This document shows positions 30,193 through 41,909 of a stretch of DNA of 64,000 nt, piece by piece (position 1 is the first letter of the stretch; the number at the start of each line of letters is the position of its first letter). Origin of the DNA: Tenrec ecaudatus (Eukaryota > Chordata > Mammalia > Afrosoricida > Tenrecidae); the NCBI RefSeq assembly GCF_050624435.1, contig NC_134541.1, positions 103,164,805 through 103,228,804 of the forward strand, written 5' to 3'. Both the position numbers and the translations under genes were made by a program. The notes under the pieces were generated by a model. The model was not told where the DNA came from and did not search any database. It worked only from the letters and a program-made list of their open reading frames with translations.

Positions 30193-30445
30193 GCAGTCAG
30201 TTGGCCAAGTTGCTGTCTTCCAAATTCCCTGGCATAGACAAGTGAGTGCTTCATCAGCTGACGAAACATTTTAATTGGCATTCCGTCAGTTCCTGGGGCC
30301 TCGTTTTTGACTAATGCTTTCAATTAACTTTAGACTTCTTCCTTCAGTACCACTGGTTCTTGTCCATATGCTTCTTCCTGAAATGGTAGAGTTTCCACTC
30401 TTCTTTGTGGTAAGATACAAAGGCATCTCCAGAAATGACTAATGA

Positions 30446-30988
30446 CAAGAAGACATTTGGCAATGAACCTTACCTTGGTGCTTCATAAAGGCGTAGCTGA
30501 AGGGCTCCTGTCCCCTCTCCCTGTTGCAGATAATGAAGAAGGCGAAACTTCACCAGTCGGCAATGCAAAAGCACAGGGAGTTGAGGTTCTAGGCAACCTG
30601 GCCTAATCATCTACTTAGAAATAAACCTGAACCACTAACCTGTTTTTTCCTGCAGAGGCTCTCAAATCCAAAGCAGTGATCATGTGACCAAGTTTGCTGC
30701 GAGCTGGAGCTGTCTCTCACCTCTGGGAAGGAGGGGTCAGGGCCTTACAGGGCGGAACTAAGGAGGGAGTGAAGGATAGGAGAGTGTGATTACAGGCCTA
30801 CATGTAATCATAGGAACACATGAGTGACCGGACAAACTGCGAACCTCACCACATGCGCTGATGTGCACATGGGAAGTGTGCTTATCTCACTCTTAACAGA
30901 ATCTTCTGAGTCCCTCGGGTTTTAGGTTTTTAGCTTTAACTTAAATATGGAGAAACAAAGGTTCAAAGGGTTCATTCAGCTAAGCAGT
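30446..30988. other. Unassigned stretch
   Basis: No repeat or exon that I can support. Confidence 0.4.
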
Positions 30989-31135
30989 TCAAGGATATCA
31001 ACTGCTGCGACATGCATTCCAACGCATAGTGGCCCTGTGTGCCTCAGAGGGCTGTGCTCTGTAGGGACTTCAATGGCTGGATTGTTTGGAGACAGATTGC
31101 TACGTCTTTCTAGTAGCCAATACCCAACTATCCAG
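30989..31135 (-). mobile_element. AfroSINE (long-middle type) fragment
   Basis: 'CTGTGCTCTGTAGGGACTTC', 'AATGGCTGGATTGTTTGGAG' and 'GCTACGTCTTTCTAGTAGC' are the complement of the 3' half. Confidence 0.65.
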
Positions 31136-31244
31136 TTTTCTTTGTGCAATAAGTAGTAGAGTCAGCATTTAAATCCATGCTCAACTCTAGGCAATGTTTT
31201 TCACACCTCAAGAAAGGTGGCCACTCCAAGTAAAATAACAAGAT

Positions 31245-31455
31245 TGTTTTTCAAAACCTTTTTATTGTAATTTTGGCAGAGGCGTATAGAGCAGGTCAGT
31301 TTTCCATTCAACAATCCACGCACGTTTTGGTTCATCGCACTGATTGCAGTGCCCACGGATTGCCATCACTTACTCCATTGCTTCCCTGTGGGTCCTGCCT
31401 CCGTTCCTCTTTCTTCACCCTGGACAAATATCACGAGTGGTTGATTGTTCTTTTA
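31245..31455 (-). mobile_element. Afrotherian L1 3' region fragment
   Basis: 'CAGTTTTCCATTCAACAATC', 'GCACGTTTTGGTTCATCGC' and 'CCTGGACAAATATCACGAG' match the older Afrotherian L1 3' region, minus orientation. Followed by an A13 run. Confidence 0.65.
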
Positions 31456-32004
31456 AAAAAAAAAAAAAAGGTAGCATTTTGAATATGGTTCTACAAAGTT
31501 CTTTCTTTTCTCCTTCTGCTACTCATTGCCTAGTGCCAAATGGAGACGTTGGCTATCCCTCCTCCTGTCTCCTCTGCCTGAAAACCTCATTTGCATTACT
31601 TCTTAAACAATGCTTTTGGCTCATCCTCTTAGGCAACAGTGGAGGATGGAGAGGATAGCTTTTACAGAGCCTGCCAATGTCTAAATCAAGTGTTCCTCTA
31701 GTAACGGCCTGTCAGTATGAACTTTGTCTAATTTGTTCTTACTTCCAGGACAATTGGTTCCTGTTCTACCCACCCAATTATTCTGGAGAAGTTGCTTCTG
31801 CAGAAAGGACGGCATAGATGTGTGGGTACTATGACCACCTTAGCTTTGCCCCTGGGAGATAATATTCATCCATCTTGGCATAGACCTTGCTACTCAATCT
31901 TGGCAATCTATCTCACTAACACCAGACTCAACCTCAGAATTATCTGTTTCATTTAGTTCCAAGCGTCCACCGTAACACTAAAGGAATCTACCTTCCATCC
32001 TTTT
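31456..32004. other. Unassigned stretch
   Basis: Single-copy-looking sequence. A weak splice-acceptor-like TTGTTCTTACTTCCAG is at 31734-31749 but no exon is supported. Confidence 0.4.
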
Positions 32005-32130
32005 TCTTCTTTTTTATTTCAACTTTTTATGCTGAATTGGTGAAAGTTTACAGACTAAATCTGGCTTCCACCCCTCCCCTTTCTATAGCAACACTCAATT
32101 ACCTGAATGTGCACTCTTTGAGTGTGAGTA
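32005..32130 (-). mobile_element. Afrotherian L1 3' region fragment
   Basis: 'GGTGAAAGTTTACAGACTAA' after a T-rich start, same module as at 16060 and 31245. Confidence 0.55.
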
Positions 32131-32149
32131 CTATGTCTCCCTGACGCCA

Positions 32150-32262
32150 TGACAAGGGCCTCTGGGGGCTCAGTAGTTAAGCACTTGGCTGCTAACTGAA
32201 AGGCCAAAGTTTGAACCTACCAAGTGCTCTGAGGCAGAAAGATGTGGCAGTCTGTCTCTCTA
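32150..32262 (+). mobile_element. AfroSINE 5' half
   Basis: 'TAGTTAAGCACTTGGCTGCT', 'AAAGTTTGAACCTACCAAG' and 'CAGAAAGATGTGGCAGTCTG'. It stops at the start of the L1. Confidence 0.85.
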
Positions 32263-32355
32263 AATATGACAGCCCAGTATTACCTACCGCAGTCTACAAA
32301 TTCAACGCAATCCCTAGTCAAATTCTAGCATCATTCTTTAAAGAAATAGGAAAAC

Positions 32356-32473
32356 TACCGTATATACTTGTGTACAAGCCGAGTTTTTCAGCACATTTTG
32401 TATGCAGTTTTTGTGGTAAAATTGGGTGCCTCGGCTGATATTCAGGTCAACTTATACTCAAGTATATACGGTA
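32356..32473. mobile_element. Tc1/mariner-type MITE (114 bp) in L1 ORF2
   Basis: Element 32358-32471 starts CCGTATATACTTGTG and ends CAAGTATATACGG, so the first 13 bases are perfect inverted repeats. TA is present on both sides (32356-32357, 32472-32473), the target duplication of this superfamily. A second inner pair, AAGCCGAG and GCCTCGGCTGA, extends the fold. Removing it restores contiguous L1 sequence. No coding capacity. Confidence 0.85.
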
Positions 32474-32677
32474 ATACCAACTTCATATGACGGGGGAAGA
32501 AGGGACGGATCAGCAAAGAACTCCTCAAAAAGAAGAACAAGTAGGTGGTTTTGCTCCACCTGGCCTCACAACATCCTACACAACTACAGTTGTCAAAACA
32601 TCCTGATATCGGTCCAATGATAGGTACAGGGACCAAGGGATCAGGACAGAAAACCCAGAAATAAAAGCATCAGCAAA

Positions 32678-33651
32678 CAGACAACTCATTTTTTTAATCA
32701 TTATAACAATCCATACATCAATTGTATCCATCACATTTGTGCATATGTTGCCATCATCATTTTCAAAGCATTTTCTTTCTATTGAGCTCTTGGTATCCAC
32801 TCCTCTTGTTTCCCCTCCCTCCCCCCATCCTCCACCTTGTGGAACCTTGGTAAATTATAAATTAATGTTATTTTCATGTCTTACACCATCCATTGTCTCC
32901 ATTCACTCACATTTTTGTTATTCATCCCCCTCGGGGTGGGGGTGGGGGTTATAGGTTGATCATCGTGGTCAGTTCTCCCTCTCTCCCCCTTCTACCCCCA
33001 CCTTCCCCCTATGCGCATGGTATCACCACTCCCATTTCTATTCCTGAGGAGTTTCTCTGTCCTGGATTCCATGTGTCAAGGACTCTTATCTATACCACTG
33101 TACATGCTCCAGTCTAGCTGGATTTTTAAGGTAGAACTGGATCATGATAGTGGAGGGGGGAAGCATTAAAGAACTAGAGGAATGTTGTGTGTTTCACTGG
33201 TGCTATACTGCACCCTGGCAGAGTCACTGCTTCCTGTGACCCTTCTGTGAGAGGATGTTCAGTTGTCTGCAGATGGGCTTTGGGTCTCCACTCCAACCCT
33301 CCTTGTTTGCATCAACATGATAGTTTGTTTGGGGTCTTCTGATACCTGATACATAATCCCGTCAACATTTCATGATCACACAGGCTTCTGTACTTCTTCC
33401 ATGTGGGCTTATTTGCTTCCCTGATAGATGACCATTTGTTTAACTTCAAGCCTTTAAGACCCCACATGCTATATCATCTAATAGCTGGGCACCATCAGCT
33501 GTCTCCACCACATTTGCTTATGCACCCATTTTGTCTTCAGCAATCATATTGAGAAGGTGAGCGTCACAGAATGCTAGGTTATTAGAACAAAGAGTGATTG
33601 CGTTGAGGGAGGACTTGAGTAGAGGCCCAATGTCCCAGACAACTCATTTTT
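32678..33651 (-). mobile_element. L1 3' end inserted into L1 ORF2, 16-bp TSD
   Basis: Element about 32694-33635, minus orientation, with CAGACAACTCATTTTT at 32678-32693 and 33636-33651. It carries the single-module 3' UTR ('GGCACCATCAGCTGTCTCCA', 'GCTTATGCACCCATTTTGTC'), ending in the 'GAGTAGAGGCCCAATG' block at its 5' side. It is younger than the host L1. Confidence 0.95.
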
Positions 33652-35775
33652 GACAGAGGCCCAATAAGCATTAAATGGGAAGCAGATGCCTTCTTCAATA
33701 AATGGTGCTGGAAAAACTGAATATCCACGTGAAGAACAATTAAACAAGATCCATATCTCACTCCATGCACAAAAACAAACCCGAGGTAAATCAAAAACCT
33801 AATAGTAAAACCCAAAGCTATCAAGATCATCAATGAGAAAATTGGGACAAATCTAAGTGCCCTAGTGCAGGGAATACTTGGGCTATCAGCGATAACAACG
33901 GATACGCACACCATGGAAGACAAAATAGATGAGTGGGACCTATTAAAAATGAAACACTAGTGTACATTGAAAGATTTCATAAAGACTAATTACTAAAATC
34001 TACAGTATATTACAAGCCTACAACAAGAAAAGAATGACTAGGCCTCTGAGAAGGTGGACAAAGGACCTGAAGAGACAGATGATTCACTAGAACGGCTAAT
34101 AAACACATGAGGAAAAGTTCCCGGACCTTAGTCATCCGGGAAATGCAAGTCAACACAACCGTGAGACACCATTTAACACCCGTAACTTTAGCCCAGTTTT
34201 TTAAAATTGAGAACAACAAATGCTAGAAAGGGTGTGGTGAGATTGGACCTCTTATCCACGGCTGGTGAGTTTGTAAATACATACAGCCCATGGAAGGCAA
34301 TATGGCAATTCCAAAAACAGATGGCAATTGAAATTCCATATGACTCAGCAAAACCATTACTGGGCATATTAACCCCCCCCAAAAAAAAGAAACAGACATA
34401 TGCTCCCCCATATTCATTGCAGCACAGTTCACAATAGCAAGAAGATGGAAACAGCCTAAATTCCCATCAGTAGAATATTGGATACTAATCTGTGGTACAT
34501 ACACACAATGGAGTACTATGCATCCCTAAAAAGCAGTGATGAAACTCTGCAACACCTCAAGCCTAGCAGGATCTGGAAGATACTGTGCTGTGTAAAATCA
34601 GTCAATCACAAAAGAACAAATTCTGTACGAGTCCACTGCTGCAGGAACACGCAGCAGAACAGGAACAAGCTCATTCTCGTAGAGCACCCGGCCCGCTGGC
34701 CAGTGTCCAGACAGCCTGGTAGAGAGCCTGGCTGGTACCAATGAACCATACACCATCTGCCTAGGTAAGCATTTTGAAGGTCACTTTGCCGGAAGGCACC
34801 TCACATCAACTGGGATCAAATGGTCAAGGGAGAGGAAGGGGATGTTGTCTACTGAGTGACTGCCATGTAAATCTATAAGGAGGTCCCCAGACAGCCCTGT
34901 CAGAGGGATGAGGGATACTGATGGGGAAAACAAGAGGGGAGGGGAAAGGGGGCAAACACATCAGGGGGAACACAAATGCATGTCTGTCGGTAGGAAAAGA
35001 GGGAAGACCGACCTCCAGATGTGGGGAAGAATGACCTAAAATGCTTTTAAGGGGAAATGTCTTTGGTGGTATGCACCAAATGGGCCACATTGACCTCCGC
35101 TCTGGACACATCTTGGGGACCCCGCTGGGTGCCGTGGAATGCTGGGACACTGAATCCTGGATCTTCAAGGTGCACGGCGTGCTCCAGAGGCCGCATCAGT
35201 GAGAGCCCATGCGGAAACTCCATCTGGTGACCTGGACTCTACCTCAGACACACTTGTAACCTGAGGACCGAAGTCGGAAAATACCTGGTGTCTGAGGAAC
35301 GGGAAGACAGCTGTACCAAGACAGTCGAGCTGTTGGTAGGCAGGCGGGCAAACATGGTCTTGCTACATCAATGCCCCTATGCTGCACCAAGATGTGTATT
35401 ATTCTGACAAACCTGTGATGGACGTATTGTTTTATTTTTGTTTGTTCACGTCAGGGTGTATTTCAAAGGTGTTATGTCATTGGGGTCACCCTCTTGAAGT
35501 TGTGTTATATGTCTTTCTGTTTTTGGTAAATGAAACCCAGGATTGATGGACCTATAGGGACAGCAAGTAGAACAAGGGTTTGAGGGCAGGGGGTAAAAGG
35601 GAGCTGATGTCAAGGAGCCCAGGAAGGAAAATAATGTTTGGAGACTGATTGTGGCAGCAACTGTACAATCCTGCTTGACGTGATTCAACTATGGAATGTT
35701 ATGATATATGTATCGATTCCCAATTCATAATTTAAAAAATCTTTTTAAAGATAGCCTTGGAAACATTAGGGGACA

Positions 35776-36330
35776 TGTGATAGTTTGGCAATAATCTCCT
35801 ATGATGTGATCCAATACAATGTAATCAATTCCATGATGGAATCTAACATGACATAATCAACTTTGTGAGCAGTCAGTCATTACGGTACTAGAAGGATCAG
35901 GCCACAGCCTTGATGCAGCTGAAAGAAAGATTCCCTGGAGGTGTAATCTGCTCTTTTTTCAGCAGACTCTGTGGGAAAGCTCATCACTTCTGCTGGGCCT
36001 TGATCATGAAACTGGTTCATTGACTTGCTGCCCTGTTGTCTGCCAATCCCAGGAGGCATCAGTGGATTGCTGGCCTTGGATTAATTAGGTTTTTCACACA
36101 ACAGCTTGTGGCCTCCCTGCTTGATCATCCTGCCTCTTGGTTTGTCAATCCTCACAGCTACACGAGTCAGAAGAAGCCTCCAGCTTACCATCTGACCAAT
36201 GCCCTTGAACCAGACTGGAATTACCTGATTCTAAAACAGTTTGAGCTATTTTTTCTGTATAAATCTCTCTATATATGCATGCACATATAAGTGTCTCTGG
36301 TTTTGCTACTCTAGGGAATCCAGTCTAACC
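35776..36330 (+). mobile_element. LTR (family X), diverged
   Basis: Starts near TGTGATAGTTTGGC and ends with the shared 3' blocks: 'TGTATAAATCTCTCTATATA' (TATA-like), 'TAAGTGTCTCTGG' and 'CTCTAGGGAATCCAGTCTAA'. The middle is more diverged than in the copies at 47747 and 57107 and no clear target duplication is visible. Confidence 0.55.
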
Positions 36331-37124
36331 TGTGTTAGGGTTGCTATGACTGACAGTGGGTTTTGTTTGTTTGTTTGTTTACCCCATGAATCCACTGAGG
36401 GAACAGCTCAACTCTTTTAGAAAAACTACTCTTTTTAGAGATGCGCATTGCAGGATACACTGTGACCCTTTGACTGGATAAGGATAAATCTGTCCCCATA
36501 TGACTTCATGGCAGGCCCACTTCATCCAACTCCCCCTGAAAGGACTGAGCACTTTGTTCATTAAGCAAATTGAAAGTGAGCCTCCTTTGAAATTTTTCAA
36601 GAGAATTCTGCAGCCTGTCTTGAGATTAAAAAGTGATTCCCTAGGGCTCATTGAAAACCAGAATATTAATTGTGGATTAAGCTAACAGTGTGCATCTGCA
36701 TGGTTCTGGAATCATCTCCCCACACAAACACCCAGGTACACACACACACACACACTTGCCTGCTCTGAGCACTCATGAGTTCTGTGATGCAGCAAATCCC
36801 CAAACTTGAGGACAAAGTGCTGCATCATTTATCGTTTGTGTTTAGCATTCCTCGCAGGTTCTTTCACTCATTCCCCATGGCCCAGGTGAGGGCTCCTTGC
36901 CTCCCGTGCCCAACTGCAGGAAGTTCAGAAGGCAAAATTCCAACCATCGGGATCTGTCGCTGGTGCTCAGCTGAGACCCATAAGTCAAAGTTCCTGAAAA
37001 AGATGTTGCAGACTCAGGAAAGGGCATAAACCTCAGTATCATCAAAGTCCATCACTGATGGTGCCACAAGGACACAGGGCAGGCTCCTCCGTCAACTGTG
37101 TTCTGCATTTTCTCATCCTTTCCT
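36331..37124. other. Unassigned stretch
   Basis: Contains (GTTT)n at 36361-36380 and an (AC)8 at 36735-36755. No gene recognised. Confidence 0.45.
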
Positions 37125-37325
37125 TTGAACCAGGTCCCCTCAGGTTGATTCTAACACGTGGTGACCCTGTGCATGTCAAAGTAGAGCCGTAAACCACTGT
37201 GGGCTTGTTAGAAGTACATCATGAGGTCTGTCTTCTGAGGCGCCTGCAGGTGGACTGGAACATCCAAAGTTTGAGTCAGCAGCCATGCACATGCACCATT
37301 TTCATCACCCAGGGATAGCGCCTTA
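37125..37325 (-). mobile_element. AfroSINE (long-middle type)
   Basis: 'GTCCCCTCAGGTTGATTC' tail, 'ATGAGGTCTGTCTTCTGAGG', 'GCCTGCAGGTGGACTGGAAC' and 'CATCACCCAGGGATAGC' head. Confidence 0.75.
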
Positions 37326-37327
37326 CA

Positions 37328-37480
37328 CGTGGCCCTTGCCATAGTCAATTCCAACCCAAAGTGACTCTGTAGGACACAGTGGAACTGACCTCTAGGGCCT
37401 CCAGTGCTATCATCTTTATGCGAGCAGACTGCTGTGGAGCAGCTGGCAGGTCCCAATCAAGTGCTTGACTAAGACTCCTT
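37328..37480 (-). mobile_element. AfroSINE
   Basis: 'CTTGCCATAGTCAATTCCAA' tail, 'ACTCTGTAGGACACAGTGG' and 'AGCAGCTGGCAGGTCCCAA'. Directly follows the preceding SINE in the same orientation. Confidence 0.7.
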
Positions 37481-37539
37481 TCCTGATCCTTGGGAAGTCA
37501 CAGTCAAGCTGTAATTTTGTTCTGCTTTTTTATTTGTTT

Positions 37540-38140
37540 ATCTTAACAGTTTTATTGGCATATAATTCACATATCAGACAATTCGACGATTCAATCAGAT
37601 TCAGAAGAGTTATACAATCATTACCAAAATCGGTTTTAGAACACTTCCTTTTGTCTTGTGCTCACTGTTATTAGCTCCCCATTTCCCCACAACCTCCCCT
37701 GCTGTATCCCCTAGAAACCATTTAGCTAGTTCCTGTGTCTATAGATTTACCTGTTCTGGAGCTCATATACAGAACACCACACCCCAAAAAAATAACAAAG
37801 TAACACAGAGAAACCCTCAATTAAAGAGAAAGCAGAAGATAATCAAAACTAGAACAAATTTAAAATGGGTCCAAGGGAAATCAAATGACAAGATGTTTCA
37901 TTTTAACTTAACTGCATCTGCAATCATCTACTTTACAACGCACTCTGTCTGGTAACAAAGCTGTTCACCTTCCTGGTCTATGGTCAGAGAGAATTCACCA
38001 GAGGCTTAATCCACATGTATTTTCTCCTCTACCTTAAAATAAAATAAAACAAATTTAAAATGAGTCAAATGTAAAATGGGTTAAAGGGAGATCAAATGAT
38101 ATCATATGTTAACCTAACTCCATCTGCCACGGTTGACCGT
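37540..38140 (-). mobile_element. Older L1 3' region with internal duplication
   Basis: 'TTAACAGTTTTATTGGCATA', 'TTAGCTCCCCATTTCCCCAC', 'GTCTATAGATTTACCTG' and 'AAAACTAGAACAAATTTAAA' match 14721 and 54230. The 'TTTAAAATGGGTC...AAATCAAATGA' segment recurs at 38040-38135 after a 110-bp spacer. Confidence 0.75.
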
Positions 38141-39160
38141 GCAATTGTGCGTGCAGCACACACTCAGCCATAGAGCGGAGGGCTGCAAAAAGGTCATAGA
38201 AACGCTCCCTGGTATGTTCGAATTAAAGATCAGCCATGTGCCAGGGCAAAAGAACGTCTAGTTGGAAAGTAAGCTTACTGCAGTCTCGACTCCTTTTGAC
38301 TCATTTGGAAATCAGTTTGTTCCTCCACTCAGCACAGCTAACAACACGCTCCAATTCTGTGCCTCAGGCAGACATCACCAATCAATCATGACTCTCTCTT
38401 CCCTCTGACACAAGAACCAGCCTCCGAATTGCCCTCGACACAGGACTCTCCAGGCAGTCACTATCCATCAAGAAGGGCTGCTGAGGTGTAGGACAATAAC
38501 TGGCTGACAGCCTGGCATCTAGAATTCCATTATGGGGATGCTAGGTGGTACCTTTAGCTGCTGTGGAAAGAGCACAATCTCTCTTCCTACTTGTATGCTT
38601 GTCCATCACAGCCCTTAACCATACTGCCACACCCAAGGACCAACTATGGACTGCCCCATAGGGGGGCCCAGATCATTGATACTGTCTCCAGCTTATCCAT
38701 GTGTCTGTCCAACCTCATCTGCTTCCCATTGGTGGGACTTCTTCTGTCTCTACAGGTGGCATTTGACCCGGTCCCTTTGAATCTAACTTTAGGACTCTTC
38801 AAGAAGAACAAATCCGGTTGGACCCCTTGAAATCCAAGCCCTGCTTAACTTATCCTAGTTGCCTTAGAAAGAGCGACTTCAGCAAAGCCATCCCGTTCTA
38901 GAAGCACAGTAATGGCAACGAAACTTGTCATTTTTACAAAACGTCTTCACACCCATGGTCTCCAATGATAATGAGAATCATCTTGGGAGGCAAGTATTTC
39001 AAGACCATGATGTTTGACATCAACAAGAAATGGGTCCAGCGTTGGTCTCCAGTGACAAACCAAGGGGACCTTTGGCACACACCTCGCCGGTCTGAGCCTC
39101 ATTTACTTTGTCTGGACATGGCAGTAGCACTTACCTTAGAGGGCTGTGAGAAGAGTCCCT
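38141..39160. other. Unassigned kilobase
   Basis: The longest segment here without a recognised repeat in the middle of the window. Frames at 38591-38830 and 38965-39168 are short and unsupported. It may be ancient single-copy sequence. Confidence 0.4.
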
Positions 39161-39345
39161 TGAGATAATACACCACCATTTGCCATTGAGTCGACGCTGA
39201 CTCGTGCATCAGTAGAACTGTGTTCCATGAGGTTTAGTTGAGATAATACACCACCATTTGCCATTGAGTCAATGCTGACTCGTGTATCAGTAGAACTGTG
39301 TTCCATGGAGTTTTCAGTGGCTGAGTTTTTGGAAGTCAACATCCC
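39161..39345 (-). mobile_element. AfroSINE 3' end with 78-bp tandem duplication
   Basis: TGAGATAATACACCACCATT begins at 39161 and again at 39239; each copy continues with 'TGCCATTGAGTC' and 'CAGTAGAACTGTGTTCCATG'. The duplicated unit is 78 bp, which keeps phase on the minus strand. Confidence 0.85.
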
Positions 39346-39384
39346 AGATGTTTCTTCTGGGTGGTCTCTCCCTCAGTCACTGCT

Positions 39385-39460
39385 CTGGAGTCCCTGGCGA
39401 CCCTATAGGACAAGGTATCAATGTCCCCATGGACTGCCAAGGCTGTAACTCTTGGCAGTT
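39385..39460 (-). mobile_element. AfroSINE fragment
   Basis: 'GCGACCCTATAGGACAAGGT' and 'ACTGCCAAGGCTGTAACTC' only. Confidence 0.7.
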
Positions 39461-40081
39461 GGAATCACGGTGTGACAGAGTAGCTGCTGGATGCTCGCTG
39501 GGTGTTTGACTGGTCCTTTCTCTGCCTTGCTTGTTTGAGATTCAGTGGAATTCGAAATGGCTGCGGTAAGGCTGGGAAGTACTCGGAACCGCCAAGACAA
39601 CGGCGACTTCCTGCTCACAGAGAACCGGCTTGCAGTTCCCAGTGGGCCGTACTCATGGACACCTGAAATCTAGGATGCCCAGCCATGGGCGTGTGGACAC
39701 GACTGCCACTGTGTCCAGCACTGCCATCCTGGAGTACTCACCGCAGAGGTACTCGAACTGGCAGGGAATGCATCAAAAGACTTGAAGGTAAAGCGCCTAA
39801 CCCCTCGTCACTCACAACTTGCTATTGGAGGCGATGACGCGTCGGACTCCCTCACCAAGGCCACAATTGCTGGTGGCGGTGTCATTCCACACGTCCACAC
39901 ACCTCTGCTTGGGAAGAAGGGACAACACAAAACTGTCTAAGGATGCCTGGATTCCTTATGATCGCAGGACTCTAAAGACTGAGACAGCTGCCCAGTGTGG
40001 GTGATTCCAGCGGACTGTGTCTCTGTAAAAAAAACACAACTTTGCCTTTTTGTAATTCTATTTGGGAGTTTAATTAACTTC
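39461..40081. other. Unassigned stretch
   Basis: No confident repeat; 39740-39830 has faint AfroSINE-like phrases. Confidence 0.4.
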
Positions 40082-40650
40082 CCAATTGAGGAAGTTAGTT
40101 TATTGTGCCAGCCTGGCCGATAAACACAAGTGGGATTAATTGAAGGGTGGAGAGATAAATGGCTCGGCAAACCTCGCCTTTCTTGTCTCTCGCTCTTTGA
40201 TCATCGGACCAGTGTGCGGCTGCCTTGATTGTTCTGTGCCTCAATTTGCAAGCTACACTACCTGTGGGACACCCAACCTGTGGACTGTGTCGCTGTAATT
40301 TGAGGTCCCTTTAAGATCTGCCTCACCACACAATTGGAATTTACATCTCTTGAGCTGGGGACTGACTGTTGGTGACCTGGCTGACTGTTGGTGACCTGCC
40401 TTGCTGTTTGCTGAATCTTTCTACAGACGACTACCTGGTGGACCTCAAGACTTGTCCGGGAGTGAGTTGCACTGAGCCATTTGTACTGCTTTATAATTGA
40501 ACTATTCATTTATTGTATAATATCTATCTATCTGTATATAATTTAACTGTTCATTTCTTGTGTTATATATCTATCTATTTTTATAAATAGATATATAATT
40601 ATTAGCAATCTGGTTTTGTCTCTCTAGAGAACCCTGTCTAACACACCAAC
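40082..40650 (+). mobile_element. LTR (family X), 559 bp, near-matching 5-bp TSD
   Basis: Element 40087-40645, TGAGGAAGTTAGTTTATTG to CCTGTCTAACACA. Flanks CCAAT (40082-40086) and CCAAC (40646-40650). It shares 'TTTATTGTGCCAGCCTGGCC' and 'GATAAATGGCTCGG' with 47747-48242. Internal expansion: a short (GACTGTTGGTGACCTG) doublet at 40364-40398 and TATC repeats near 40525-40595. Confidence 0.75.
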
Positions 40651-40907
40651 CAACCAAATTTCTGCTTTCAAGTCTTACCCATATTTAAGTGTTACGGTGG
40701 CTTCGAAGAAGCTATTGATTCTAAAGTACTGTGTTTTGATTGAGTTGGCTGTTTTTAAAAAACTGTTTGGATTTTAATTGTTGTGCAGAAGTTTTGTAAC
40801 AAATATTTGGTTTTCTACAGACGTTTCCACTCTGGCAGATAAGCTCAATAATGGTCCTATCCCAAACTCGTGTTGTTGTTTTTTTTAAATAATAATAAAA
40901 TTAATAT
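40651..40907. other. Unassigned, A/T-rich
   Basis: No feature recognised. Confidence 0.4.
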
Positions 40908-41065
40908 TTTTTTAAGACTGTAACTCTTTGCAGGAGGAGAAAGCCTTGTCTTTCTCCCTCACAGCCACTGCTGATTTCAAACTGCTGACCAATGTGTAGC
41001 CACTATGCCCCAGGGCCATCAGCGAGCGCTTTAACCGTGTACACCAACCACTGGGGGACTCCTAG
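40908..41065 (-). mobile_element. AfroSINE, 5' part
   Basis: 'GACTGTAACTCTTTGCAGGA', 'TTTCAAACTGCTGACCAATG', 'CAACCACTGGGGGACTCC'. The tail is replaced by A/T-rich sequence. Confidence 0.8.
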
Positions 41066-41909
41066 ATAAGGCCACAGGCTGCTTACCACAGTGCCAGGCC
41101 GTCAGGCTGCATGAGCTATGGCTAGTTTTCTTTAACGGGTGCCATCACCTTGGGCTTGGTGCCCTAGAAGATCCTGAGACAAGAATATGAATGAGGAGCA
41201 TTTATTTGCGAGCGAGTCCCAGGAAGCACCAATGGGGGGTGTGGAAATGAAAAGGGAAAGGAGAGAAAACCAATGGAGAGTGGATTTATGGGGACCTGGG
41301 ACCAGTCCCAAGGGGGACTCTGGGAGATGCTATAGACCATGCCACTCTGAGTTCCCCAACCCAGGGGACCAGAAACAGGGGTATTGAGACACTAACTCCT
41401 ATTTACTGGTTGGTGGTTGCTTTCAATCCCCAGCCTTTCAGGCCTGCTTTGCACACAGGGTGAGTCTGTCCCCAAGGCCAGTGGAAGCTCTCAGCCAAGG
41501 TGGCAGGTTCCCTACAGCCAGAAACTCATGGGGGAAAGTGCTCAGGCCTGAGAAAGCTCTGCCGCAGTGGCAGAAAGTGGAATTGAAGGATCTTAGGGGG
41601 CAAATCCAAGCTCACATCACACACATGCTGAGTGAAAGCAGAGCAGGGCACAAGAAGTATGTGCCCGGTCCTGCTGGCAGCCCCACTTCTTGCTCATCTG
41701 TTGAATGATAATGCCAACATGTACCTGGTTACATTGTATGGCCATTAAATTATATCATGTGTACTGACCACCTCACTCAAATTAGATCTTGAAAACCTGT
41801 TGAGATCAGTTAAACTGCTCAGCTGGTCCATAAAAAAGCATCGCTCCTGACCCAAGCATTCTCTCACTAGGACATGTAGTCTCCGTGGTATGCAATAGAA
41901 TTTATTTTC
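41066..41909. other. Unassigned stretch
   Basis: Nothing recognised; 41395-41460 has a faint SINE-head resemblance. Confidence 0.4.

Larger units (their letters stand above)
28695..30445 (-). mobile_element. RTE LINE, near-complete ORF span, interrupted once
   Basis: The most complete RTE here. From a (GTT)n tail at 28695 the complement proceeds through the C-terminus (28840-29160), RT C-side (29370-29700), RT core (29700-30200) and the upstream block (30230-30445). It is interrupted at about 29178-29366 by a segment ending in an L1 3' terminus. Frames are broken. Confidence 0.9.
32263..35720 (+). mobile_element. L1 with ORF2 C-terminus and 3' UTR, twice interrupted
   Basis: 5'-truncated L1 in three pieces: 32263-32357, 32472-32693 and 33636-35720. 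ORF2 signatures: 'CAACGCAATCCCTAGTCAAA' (32305), 'AATAAATGGTGCTGGAAAAA' (33696), and at 34478-34600 the peptide NLWYIHTMEYYASLKS, the conserved ORF2 C-terminus. The 3' UTR (34700-35720) ends in a form related to the young L1 ends (GAGCTGATGTCAAGGAGCCC, GCTTGACGTGATTCAACTAT), which links those ends to L1. Confidence 0.9.

Noticed and set aside
31734..31790. Splice-acceptor-like site starting an exon
   Set aside because: No matching donor, no conserved peptide and stops in all frames nearby.
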